From NCBI GenBank assembly GCA_050732775.1, contig JBOHRN010000022.1, positions 1 to 17,387 of the forward strand: a stretch of 17,387 nucleotides of DNA, in the 5' to 3' direction. The translations under genes were made by a program, and so were the position numbers. This document shows, one piece after another, positions 1 to 14,671 of this stretch. Source of the stretch: JBOHRN01 sp050732775 (GTDB lineage Bacteria; Gemmatimonadota; Gemmatimonadetes; Longimicrobiales; Longimicrobiaceae). The notes beneath the pieces are model-generated. The model was not told the DNA's origin and made no database searches. It worked only from the letters and a program-made list of their open reading frames with translations. Every line of letters starts with the position of its first letter. Positions within the stretch are counted from its first letter, which is position 1.

Positions 1-125
1 GAGACAACGTACAGATGGAAGTCGAGCTGATTACGCCGATTGCCATGGAGAAGGAGCTGCGCTTCGCCATCCGCGAGGGCGGCAGAACAGTGGGCGCGGG
101 CGTCGTTACCGAAATCGTGGACTGA
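1..125 (+). CDS. tuf: Elongation factor Tu, C-terminal fragment (5' end outside window)
   Basis: The frame beginning at base 3 reads DNVQMEVELITPIAMEKELR and continues through an FAIREGGRTVGAG stretch to VTEIVD and a TGA at 123-125. This is the end of the EF-Tu C-terminal beta-barrel (domain 3), which contacts aminoacyl-tRNA and EF-Ts. EF-Tu carries aminoacyl-tRNA to the ribosomal A site as a GTP complex. Only 41 codons are present because the window starts inside the gene. The GTPase domain cannot be seen, but this tail is highly characteristic. A second tuf copy begins at 17263. rpmG follows after 31 bp, with no tRNA gene between them. The family assignment is certain; that it is a full gene outside the window is an inference. 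Confidence 0.97.
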   Translation, partial: DNVQMEVELITPIAMEKELRFAIREGGRTVGAGVVTEIVD

Positions 126-156
126 GAGCTCCTCTCTCTGACGGGGAAGCCGGACC

Positions 157-306
157 ATGCGTGAGAAGATCATCCTCGCCTGCACCGAGTGCGAGTCGAG
201 GAATTATCATACTACCAAGAACAAGCGGACGCACGCCGGCCGGGTGGAACACAAGAAGTACTGCCCCCGGTGCAACCGGCATACTCCTCACAAAGAGAGT
301 AAGTAG
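157..306 (+). CDS. rpmG: 50S ribosomal protein L33
   Basis: This 49-aa protein begins MREKIILACTECESRNYHTT and ends HTPHKESK. L33 is a small protein of the large subunit near the E site. Four cysteines in two CxxC pairs (C9/C12 and C36/C39) make it the zinc-binding form; many paralogous L33 proteins have lost these cysteines. The ATG at 157 gives the family's usual length and N-terminus. A GGGG stretch about 10 nt upstream (143-146) could be a weak ribosome-binding site. It sits in the usual place, directly before secE-nusG, and its TAG is 2 nt from the secE start, so it is surely cotranscribed. It is too short for many ORF finders but is unambiguous. Confidence 0.96.
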   Translation: MREKIILACTECESRNYHTTKNKRTHAGRVEHKKYCPRCNRHTPHKESK

Positions 307-308
307 GC

Positions 309-515
309 ATGGCTGACGTGGTATCCCGCGGCCGGGAGTATCTCGGGGAGGTGCGGACCGAGATGGCCAAGGTGACGTGGCCCGACTGGCCGCAACTCAA
401 GAACGCCACCCTGGTGATACTGGTTTTCGTGACCGTGATTACCCTGCTAATCACCGGGATAGACGTATTGGTGCGGATGGGGCTCGGGTTTTTCTCGGCG
501 CTGTTCGGGGGGTAA
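309..515 (+). CDS. secE: Preprotein translocase subunit SecE
   Basis: This 68-aa single-span SecE is of the short bacterial type, unlike the three-span E. coli protein. It stabilises SecY in the SecYEG export channel of the inner membrane. The amphipathic cytoplasmic segment with the family signature (EMAKVTWPDWPQL, residues 18-30) precedes one transmembrane helix (about residues 33-55). The C-terminus is short and hydrophobic. The ATG at 309 is 2 nt after the rpmG stop, with purine-rich sequence (AAAGAGAGTAAG) across that junction as a ribosome-binding site. Its TAA at 513-515 is directly abutted by the nusG ATG, indicating translational coupling. The call is secure on motif and neighbours. 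Confidence 0.96.
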   Translation: MADVVSRGREYLGEVRTEMAKVTWPDWPQLKNATLVILVFVTVITLLITGIDVLVRMGLGFFSALFGG

Positions 516-1073
516 ATGGTCTTGGCAGAGCCAAAGTGGTACGCGGTACAGACCTATTCCGGACACGAGAACAAGGTTCGGGGGCTGATCGAGCGCCGTA
601 TCGGGGAGGAGTCCGGCGAGCCGGAGGACAAGGAGATCCAGGAAGCCCTGGTGCCCACCCAAGAGGTAGTGGAGTTGAAGAGCGGAAAGCGGGTGACGGT
701 TACCCGCCGGTTATTTCCGGGATATGTCCTGGTGAAGATGGTTTACAATCAGCGGACCGCGCACACCATCAACTCGCTCCAGGGCGTACTCAAGTTCCTG
801 GGCACGGGCGCCGATCCCCAGCCGCTCCGGGACGACGAGCTGGCCAAGATCTTCGGCACCGGGGAGGAACCAGCGGACCAAGAAGAAGAGGCGGCCGAGA
901 CCATCCCCTTCAACGTTGGCCAGGTGGTCGAGGTAACGGAGGGACCGTTCAGCGACTTCAGCGGGACCGTCCAGGAGATTTATGCGGACAAGGGAAAGGT
1001 GAGGGTCGAGGTGTCCCTCTTCGGGCGGCCCACCGCGATCGAGCTGGATTACACGCAGTTGAAGGGGTACTGA
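516..1073 (+). CDS. nusG: Transcription termination/antitermination protein NusG
   Basis: This 185-aa protein has an N-terminal NGN domain starting KWYAVQTYSGHENKV (about residues 7-110), containing the RRLFPGYVLVKM core. An acidic linker (EEPADQEEEAAE) follows, then a C-terminal KOW domain (about residues 132-165; GQVVEVTEGPFSDFSGTVQ). NusG binds the clamp of RNA polymerase, increases processivity, and through its KOW domain contacts Rho or ribosomal S10. Its length is normal. The ATG directly follows the secE stop, so no separate ribosome-binding site is needed. A TTG two codons downstream is a possible alternative start that would only trim two residues. It is followed by 45 bp before rplK, in which I find no convincing promoter or terminator. 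Confidence 0.97.
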   Translation: MVLAEPKWYAVQTYSGHENKVRGLIERRIGEESGEPEDKEIQEALVPTQEVVELKSGKRVTVTRRLFPGYVLVKMVYNQRTAHTINSLQGVLKFLGTGADPQPLRDDELAKIFGTGEEPADQEEEAAETIPFNVGQVVEVTEGPFSDFSGTVQEIYADKGKVRVEVSLFGRPTAIELDYTQLKGY

Positions 1074-1118
1074 GCGCGGGATCGTTCCTCGCCCCCGGGT
1101 CCTGATTCTATAACGAGC

Positions 1119-1544
1119 ATGGCGAAAAAAGTAACCGGTTTCATTAAGCTCCAGGTGCCCGCGGGCGCGGCCAACCCGGCTCCTCCCGTGGGGCCGGCTT
1201 TGGGCCAACACGGCGTGAACATCATGGAGTTTTGCAAACAGTTCAATGCCAACACCCAGGGCCAGCCGGGGATGATTATCCCGGTGGAGATCACCGTCTA
1301 CGCGGACCGCTCCTTCACCTTTATTACCAAGACTCCGCCCGCGGCGGTGTTACTCAGGAAGGCGGCCGGAATCGATAAGGGATCGCCCACCTCCAAGCTG
1401 CAGAAGGTGGGCAAGGTGACCCGCGAACAGCTGCGGCAGATCGCCGAGACCAAGATGCCCGATCTGAACGCCGTGAACCTGGAGGGAGCCATGCGCCAGG
1501 TGGCCGGTACCGCCCGTTCCATGGGCATAGAGGTAGGAGCTTGA
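1119..1544 (+). CDS. rplK: 50S ribosomal protein L11
   Basis: This 141-aa protein is the normal length for L11. It starts MAKKVTGFIKLQVPAGAANP with the proline-rich PAPPVGPALGQHGVNIMEFCK stretch of the N-terminal domain. That domain contacts EF-G and the stringent factor and is the thiostrepton region. The C-terminal rRNA-binding domain (about residues 71-139) contains GSPTSKLQKVGKVT and the closing VAGTARSMGIEV. L11 forms the GTPase-associated centre with 23S rRNA and L10/L12. The start lacks a strong Shine-Dalgarno; only a GAG lies just upstream. The stop at 1542-1544 lies 2 nt before the rplA ATG, so L11 and L1 are translationally linked as in E. coli. Confidence 0.97.
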   Translation: MAKKVTGFIKLQVPAGAANPAPPVGPALGQHGVNIMEFCKQFNANTQGQPGMIIPVEITVYADRSFTFITKTPPAAVLLRKAAGIDKGSPTSKLQKVGKVTREQLRQIAETKMPDLNAVNLEGAMRQVAGTARSMGIEVGA

Positions 1545-1546
1545 GG

Positions 1547-2239
1547 ATGGCTAGGCACGGCAAGAAGTTTCGCGCCGCCGCGGAGCGCGTGCCCCAAGAC
1601 GAGGTCTTTGGCCCGGACCAGGCGCTGGCGCTGGTCAAGGAGCTGAGCTCTAGGGGCTTCGACGAATCGGTCGAGGTGGCGGTCCGTCTGGGGGTGGACC
1701 CCCGCCACGCCGACCAGATCGTACGTGGAGTGGTGGCGCTCCCCCACGGCACCGGGAAGGCGGTGCGGGTGCTGGTGATCGCCCAGGGAGACAAGCTGCG
1801 CGAGGCCGAGGAGGCGGGTGCCGACTACGCGGGCATCGAGTTCGTAAAGAAGATCGAAGACGGCTGGCTCGACTTCGACGTCATGGTGGCCACGCCGGAC
1901 ACCATGGGCCAGGTGGGCAAATTGGGACGTCTCCTCGGTCCCAGGGGGCTCATGCCCACCCCCAAGGCGGGCACCGTGACCGCGGACGTGAAGCGGGCGG
2001 TGGAAGAGATCAAGGCCGGGAAGATAGAGTTCCGGGTAGACCGCTCGGGCAACGTACACGCACCGATCGGCAAGATCTCCTTCGAGGCCGGCCGGCTGGC
2101 GGAGAACTTCCGCTCGCTCATGGACAGTTTGATGCGGGCCCGTCCGAGTGCGGCCAAGGGCGTGTACGTGCGCTCGGTCACGGTGTCGAGCACCATGGGG
2201 CCAGGGGTCCCGGTAGACGTCAACCTCTTCCGCAATTAG
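1547..2239 (+). CDS. rplA: 50S ribosomal protein L1
   Basis: This 230-aa protein is typical for L1, the mobile stalk protein at the E site and in many bacteria a repressor of its own operon. Recognisable segments are MARHGKKFRAAAERV at the start, SVEVAVRLGVDPRHADQ, the LGRLLGPRGLMPTPKAGTVT core, and GNVHAPIGKISF with the YVRSVTVSSTMGPGV C-terminus. I chose the ATG at 1547 because an AGGAG at 1535-1539 lies 7 nt upstream. The in-frame TTG at 1541 would overlap the rplK stop and has poor spacing. rplJ begins 3 nt after the stop, so the usual long untranslated leader upstream of rplJ, where E. coli L10 binds to repress synthesis, is absent here. Confidence 0.97.
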   Translation: MARHGKKFRAAAERVPQDEVFGPDQALALVKELSSRGFDESVEVAVRLGVDPRHADQIVRGVVALPHGTGKAVRVLVIAQGDKLREAEEAGADYAGIEFVKKIEDGWLDFDVMVATPDTMGQVGKLGRLLGPRGLMPTPKAGTVTADVKRAVEEIKAGKIEFRVDRSGNVHAPIGKISFEAGRLAENFRSLMDSLMRARPSAAKGVYVRSVTVSSTMGPGVPVDVNLFRN

Positions 2240-2242
2240 CCG

Positions 2243-2773
2243 ATGAACCTGGAAGAAAAGACCGCTTTCGTGGAGGAGATCCAGGGCAAGCTAGCCGGGG
2301 CACGGAGCTTCTACCTGACCGACTTCACCGGCCTGAGCGTCAAGGAGATCAACGAGTTTCGCGCCCGCCTCCGGCAGCAGGGTGTCGCTTACGTGGTGGT
2401 CAAGAACACGCTGGCCAGGCGGGCCTTGGAGGGGCTAGAGCTTCCGGACGTGGCGAGTTTCTTCGCCGGCCCGACGGGGTTGGTCATCGGCAGGGAGGAC
2501 GCGGTCTCGGCGGCTAAGGTGATGACCGAGTTCGCCAAGGAGTTCGACGGCCGGCCGGTGGTCAAAGCCGGGGTGGTGGAGTCTCGCGAGGTGGGCGCGG
2601 AGGAGGTCAAGCGGTTGGCCACTCTTCCCCCCAAGGAGGTCTTGCTGGCTCAGTTCGCGGGCGGACTGCGGGCGCCCGCGACACGCCTAGCCGGCGGCAT
2701 GAACGAGCTAGTGGCCCGCCTGGCGCGGGTCGTGGAGGCCCTCCGCAGGAAGAGGGAAGCAGCGGGGGGTTGA
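2243..2773 (+). CDS. rplJ: 50S ribosomal protein L10
   Basis: This 176-aa protein is the base of the L7/L12 stalk. The N-terminal rRNA-binding domain shows the family pattern: YLTDFTGLSVKEINEFRARL, then VAYVVVKNTLARRAL and FFAGPTGLVIG. The C-terminal part (from about residue 140) is a long Ala/Leu/Arg helix onto which L12 dimers dock. Compared with the 165-aa E. coli protein, the tail is longer and might carry three dimers rather than two; that is inference only. No Shine-Dalgarno is visible before the ATG at 2243, and the rplA stop is only 3 nt away, so translation is probably coupled. A G5/C5 hairpin (2765-2780) brackets the stop codon. Confidence 0.96.
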   Translation: MNLEEKTAFVEEIQGKLAGARSFYLTDFTGLSVKEINEFRARLRQQGVAYVVVKNTLARRALEGLELPDVASFFAGPTGLVIGREDAVSAAKVMTEFAKEFDGRPVVKAGVVESREVGAEEVKRLATLPPKEVLLAQFAGGLRAPATRLAGGMNELVARLARVVEALRRKREAAGG

Positions 2774-2805
2774 GTCCCCCGTGTGCCGTTCCGGGCGGAG
2801 CGGCG
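2765..2805 (+). other. Two small hairpins in the rplJ-rplL junction
   Basis: GGGGG at 2765-2769 can pair with CCCCC at 2776-2780 around a 6-nt loop that includes the rplJ stop codon. Immediately downstream, CCGTTCC (2786-2792) can pair with GGAGCGG (2797-2803) around a GGGC loop, with one G-U pair. Neither is followed by a T-tract, so termination is unlikely. They lie in the only sizeable gap between L10 and the multicopy L12 and could affect relative translation or mRNA stability. In GC-rich DNA such stems also arise by chance. Confidence 0.4.
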
Positions 2806-2848
2806 GTAGCAAAGGCGCTGCAACATTCATTCACTGTGAGGATGCACG

Positions 2849-3247
2849 ATGGCTAAGACGATTTCCCCCGATGACGTGCTCGACGCGATCGGCAACATGA
2901 CCGTTCTCGAACTCTCCGAGTTCGTTAAGGAGTTCGAAGAGAAGTTTGGCGTGACCGCCGCGGCACCGGTCGCCGTCGCGGCGGGAGGAGCCGCGGCGGG
3001 AGGAGCCGCGGGGGGTGAGCCCATCGCTGAGGAGAAGGATGAGTTTGACGTCATCCTCCAGGCCGTCGGCGACAAGAAGATACAGGTGATCAAAGCGGTC
3101 CGTGAGGTCACCAGTCTGGGTCTCAAGGAGGCCAAGGATCTGGTGGACGGTGCCCCCAAGCCGGTCAAGGAGGGTGTTTCCAAGGAGGAGGCCGGGCAGA
3201 TCAAGGCCAAGCTGGAGGAGCAGGGAGCGACGGTCGAGCTGAAGTGA
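2849..3247 (+). CDS. rplL: 50S ribosomal protein L7/L12
   Basis: This 132-aa protein is somewhat longer than the 121 aa of E. coli. The N-terminal dimerisation domain (about 1-33, VLELSEFVKEFEEKFGV) attaches to L10. An Ala/Gly-rich flexible hinge (about 35-57) contains a duplicated AAGGA. The C-terminal domain (about 62-132) includes the conserved EFDVIL, KIQVIKAVREVTSLGLKEAK and LVDGAPKPVKEGVSKEEA segments that recruit EF-Tu and EF-G. A good ribosome-binding site (TGAGG, 2837-2841, 7 nt from ATG) fits the need for several L12 copies per ribosome. An out-of-frame ATG at 2842 is ignored. Two hairpins follow the gene before rpoB. Confidence 0.98.
   Translation: MAKTISPDDVLDAIGNMTVLELSEFVKEFEEKFGVTAAAPVAVAAGGAAAGGAAGGEPIAEEKDEFDVILQAVGDKKIQVIKAVREVTSLGLKEAKDLVDGAPKPVKEGVSKEEAGQIKAKLEEQGATVELK
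2978..3007 (+). repeat. 15-nt tandem duplication in the rplL hinge
   Basis: The unit GCGGCGGGAGGAGCC occurs twice back to back (2978-2992 and 2993-3007) and encodes AAGGA twice in the flexible hinge of L7/L12. A partial third unit (GCGG) follows. It is in frame and should only lengthen the hinge. Confidence 0.85.
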
Positions 3248-3260
3248 TTCCGACCATCTG

Positions 3261-3293
3261 CGTGATCCGGCGCCCTGGGGGCGCCGGATCACG
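3261..3293 (+). promoter_or_regulatory. Perfect 15-bp hairpin in the rplL-rpoB spacer
   Basis: The left arm 3261-3275 (CGTGATCCGGCGCCC) and the right arm 3279-3293 are exact reverse complements, with a TGG loop at 3276-3278. The hairpin starts 14 nt after the rplL stop. No T-tract follows, so it is not a standard intrinsic terminator. In E. coli the same spacer holds an RNase III processing site and an attenuator that lowers rpoBC expression relative to the ribosomal proteins; a similar role is the natural inference. It may also act as a 3' stability element for the rplL mRNA. Confidence 0.8.
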
Positions 3294-3307
3294 CTCCGGG
3301 CCAAGGA

Positions 3308-3338
3308 CCCCGCCGGCGTTAGCCGGTCGGGGGCTTTT
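3308..3338 (+). terminator. Terminator-like hairpin (probable partial attenuator) before rpoB
   Basis: CCCCG-CCGGC (3308-3317) pairs with GCCGG (3322-3326) and CGGGG (3328-3332), with a GTTA loop and one bulged T at 3327. After GC come four T residues (3335-3338). This ten-pair GC stem with a short T-run would terminate only some transcripts. That fits the expected step-down in expression from rplL to rpoBC. No clear promoter follows it before rpoB, so full termination would leave rpoBC unexpressed. Confidence 0.65.
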
Positions 3339-3375
3339 GCGCTGGACGCCGTAGATCTTAACAAGCGTTAACCCG

Positions 3376-8700
<5,325 letters not shown>

Positions 8701-8759
8701 AGGTGCGCGCCCCCAGGCGTAGAACGGCTTATTCATAGATTAACAGGGGACCGGAATCC

Positions 8760-12971
<4,212 letters not shown>

Positions 12972-12973
12972 GC

Positions 12974-14191
12974 GTGGGCGCCCGCTCCCCCCGGCGCGGG
13001 CGAAACACGGCCAAGGCACTGATCTCTCTGCTGACGGGACGCCCCCTTCCCGCTACCGGCGGCGTGGTTTGGGACCGGGTCCTGCGGCTGGCCCGCGAGC
13101 ACGGACTTTCGGGGCTCGTCGCGGTCCGCGCCCAAGCCCGGGCAGACGCCGCCTCAATCCCTCTCGGCTTTCGCGCCACCTGCGAGGAAGACCTGACCCG
13201 CGTCCGGCTCCGCAACCGGCTCTTCCTGGAAGAGGCCCGCCGCGTATCGGCCCAGCTGGAGGCGCGCGGGGTGGAGCACTGCTTCTTCAAGGGGGTGGCC
13301 CTCTTGGGCACCGCTTACCCGGACGACGGTACCCGCGTCCTCTCCGACCTGGACCTGGCCGTGCCCGAGGAAGAAGCCGGTTCAGCTGTGGAGGGTCTGG
13401 AGGAGGCGGGGTTCCGGAGCGAGTTCAGCGATCCGCTGGAGAGGGTGGCCCTGCAGGGAGAGGTGTCCTTTTTGGCACGGGGAAATTGGCCGGGGGGCGC
13501 GCGGCCCACTCTGGACCTCCACTCCCGCTTTGAATACGCCCGCGTCTCTCCCGCTTCGGGCCGCGTAGGGAGCGACGTCGCTCCGCTTCTTTTCCGGGCG
13601 GCCGGCCATTCTCCTCACCGGCTTCCGGTGCCCGACCCATCCGTTCACCTGGCCGTGATCGTCCAGCACCTGGTCCATCACCTGCCCCGTGAGTTCTACG
13701 GCAAGTGGGTGATGGACGTGGAGGGGCTGGCCCGCCTCCGGGAGGTCGATTGGCCCCTGGTCGAAGAGACTCTGGCCGGGCTCCACGCCGCTCGCAGCGG
13801 GGGCTTGTTGTTAACGGAGCTGCGGCGCTCGTTGGGCGTGCCCGTGCCCGTGCGGGTTACTGAGTCGCTCGGCGGCGAAAGCGGGGCGGCCGGTGGTTTG
13901 CGGCTGGAGTCACTCCTCGCCCGGGGCCGCCTCTCCCGCTGGCGGGGGTACGGCTACCTCTGGCAGATGCGGACGCACGACCGGCCGTCCGCCCTCGCGG
14001 CCGGGCTCTTGCGGCTCTGGTGGCCCGGTGAAGAGTGGCTCCGCCTCCGCTACCCCGACCGCGCAGGCCAAGCGACGCTCCGCCTCCGCCTCCACCACGC
14101 CGCCCGGCTCGCCGTTACCACCCTGCACGACTTTCACCCCGACTACCTGAGGCGCCGGAGGGCGCGCCCCGGGTTGACAGAAAAAAAATAG
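12974..14191 (+). CDS. Uncharacterised nucleotidyltransferase-like protein (NTP_transf_5 type)
   Basis: This 405-aa protein starts with GTG, 2 nt after the rpoC stop, with GAGGAG (12963-12968) 5 nt upstream, so it is translationally coupled to rpoC. It resembles the NTP_transf_5 family (Pfam PF14907) of the polymerase-beta fold. It has FFKGVALLGTAYPDDGTRVL (K106-G107), the SDLDLAV acidic pair (D125, D127) and TLDLHSRF with a third acid (D181). A helical HLAVIVQHLVHHL (225-237) with the following YGKWVMDVEGLARL is also typical of the family. All three expected carboxylates are present, so it may be active, but no substrate is known. The tail is Arg-rich (LRRRRARPG). It has no signal peptide. 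Its place between rpoC and rpsL is unusual. The 3' end overlaps the rpsL promoter. The family assignment is from memory of the motif pattern. Confidence 0.8.
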   Translation: MGARSPRRGRNTAKALISLLTGRPLPATGGVVWDRVLRLAREHGLSGLVAVRAQARADAASIPLGFRATCEEDLTRVRLRNRLFLEEARRVSAQLEARGVEHCFFKGVALLGTAYPDDGTRVLSDLDLAVPEEEAGSAVEGLEEAGFRSEFSDPLERVALQGEVSFLARGNWPGGARPTLDLHSRFEYARVSPASGRVGSDVAPLLFRAAGHSPHRLPVPDPSVHLAVIVQHLVHHLPREFYGKWVMDVEGLARLREVDWPLVEETLAGLHAARSGGLLLTELRRSLGVPVPVRVTESLGGESGAAGGLRLESLLARGRLSRWRGYGYLWQMRTHDRPSALAAGLLRLWWPGEEWLRLRYPDRAGQATLRLRLHHAARLAVTTLHDFHPDYLRRRRARPGLTEKK

Positions 14192-14202
14192 TGGGTTACT
14201 TT
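14174..14202 (+). promoter_or_regulatory. Probable sigma70-type promoter for rpsL-rpsG-fusA-tuf
   Basis: A consensus -35 TTGACA (14174-14179) is followed by a 17-nt spacer containing an A8 tract and a -10 hexamer TACTTT (14197-14202). The -10 keeps the three most conserved positions (T1, A2, T6). It overlaps the last codons of the preceding gene. The predicted start is near 14209, which would give a leader of about 85 nt before rpsL. It is the best promoter match I found in this GC-rich window. Confidence 0.65.
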
Positions 14203-14209
14203 TCCCAGT

Positions 14210-14231
14210 CTCTCCACCGGCGGGCGGAGAG
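14210..14231 (+). promoter_or_regulatory. Leader hairpin upstream of the rpsL terminator
   Basis: CTCTCC (14210-14215) pairs with GGAGAG (14226-14231), with two inner C-G pairs possible (14217-14218 with 14223-14224). It begins at the predicted transcription start and ends one base before the terminator stem. Part of its 3' side (14223-14229) can instead pair with 14254-14260, so it could control the downstream terminator. Confidence 0.45.
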
Positions 14232-14269
14232 CGGCGGGGGCCAGCTCGGATGCCTCCGCCGTTATTTTT
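14232..14269 (+). terminator. Intrinsic terminator or attenuator in the rpsL leader
   Basis: CGGCGGGGG(C) (14232-14241) pairs with (G)CCTCCGCCG (14252-14261) as a 10-bp stem with one G-U pair and a 10-nt loop. TTATTTTT follows (14262-14269). A T-tract directly after a GC stem is striking in this GC-rich DNA. It lies downstream of the proposed promoter and upstream of rpsL. It could therefore attenuate str-operon transcription, end transcripts running in from rpoC and the nucleotidyltransferase gene, or both. Confidence 0.7.
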
Positions 14270-14292
14270 CGCAGCGAAGGAAGCGCAGGGTA

Positions 14293-14670
14293 ATGCCGAC
14301 TACCAATCAGCTGGTTCGCAAGGGCCGTAAAACGGCCTCCAAGAAAAGCAAATCTCCCGCCATGCGGAGCAATCCGCAGAAACGCGGGGTGTGTACGCGC
14401 GTCTATACCACTACTCCGAAGAAGCCGAACTCGGCTCTTCGCAAGGTGGCCCGCGTCCGGCTTACCAACGGATTCGAGGTCAGCGCGTATATACCGGGCG
14501 AGGGGCACAACCTCCAGGAGCACTCCATCGTGCTCATCCGGGGAGGCCGGGTGAAGGACCTGCCGGGCGTTCGCTACCACATCGTGCGCGGCACCCTGGA
14601 CACGGCCGGCGTGGGCAGCCGCCGGCAGGGACGCTCCAAGTACGGGGGCAAGCGCCCCAGGGGGGGTTGA
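14293..14670 (+). CDS. rpsL: 30S ribosomal protein S12
   Basis: This 125-aa protein starts MPTTNQLVRKGRKTASKKSK. S12 lies at the decoding centre and controls accuracy. The two streptomycin-linked loops are wild-type: TTTPKKPNSALRK (K43) and GGRVKDLPGVRYH (K88, with D89, the residue that is methylthiolated in many bacteria). Codons upstream of 14293 stay open in frame but lie in the leader. The ATG at 14293 matches the family N-terminus, with GAAGGAAG (14276-14283) as a ribosome-binding site 9 nt upstream. It is the first gene of the str block. Its stop is 1 nt from rpsG. It probably has its own promoter at 14174-14202 and an attenuator-like leader. Confidence 0.98.
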   Translation: MPTTNQLVRKGRKTASKKSKSPAMRSNPQKRGVCTRVYTTTPKKPNSALRKVARVRLTNGFEVSAYIPGEGHNLQEHSIVLIRGGRVKDLPGVRYHIVRGTLDTAGVGSRRQGRSKYGGKRPRGG

Positions 14671-14671
14671 C

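Noticed and set aside
1109..1114. TATAAC as a -10 element before rplK
   Set aside because: No -35-like sequence lies 16-18 bp upstream, and it is only 4 nt from the ATG, which would force a leaderless transcript.
1541..1546. TTG start for rplA at 1541
   Set aside because: The ATG at 1547 has correctly spaced AGGAG and the family N-terminus; the TTG is within the rplK stop region.
3337..3362. Promoter between the attenuator and rpoB (TTGCGC with TAGATC or CTTAAC)
   Set aside because: Spacing is 9 or 14 bp and matches to consensus are poor.
14181..14188. A8 tract as a programmed frameshift site at the end of the nucleotidyltransferase gene
   Set aside because: It is directly followed by the stop codon, no alternative frame yields a meaningful extension, and it is better explained as part of the promoter spacer.
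14250..14330. Leader peptide ATG at 14250 (MPPPLFFAAK...) overlapping rpsL
   Set aside because: There is no ribosome-binding site, the ATG lies in the terminator loop and stem, and the frame runs into rpsL out of phase. The proline run is probably a by-product of the GC stem.
14293..14670. Streptomycin-resistance alleles of S12
   Set aside because: K43 and K88 and the PNSALRK and VKDLPG loops are wild-type.
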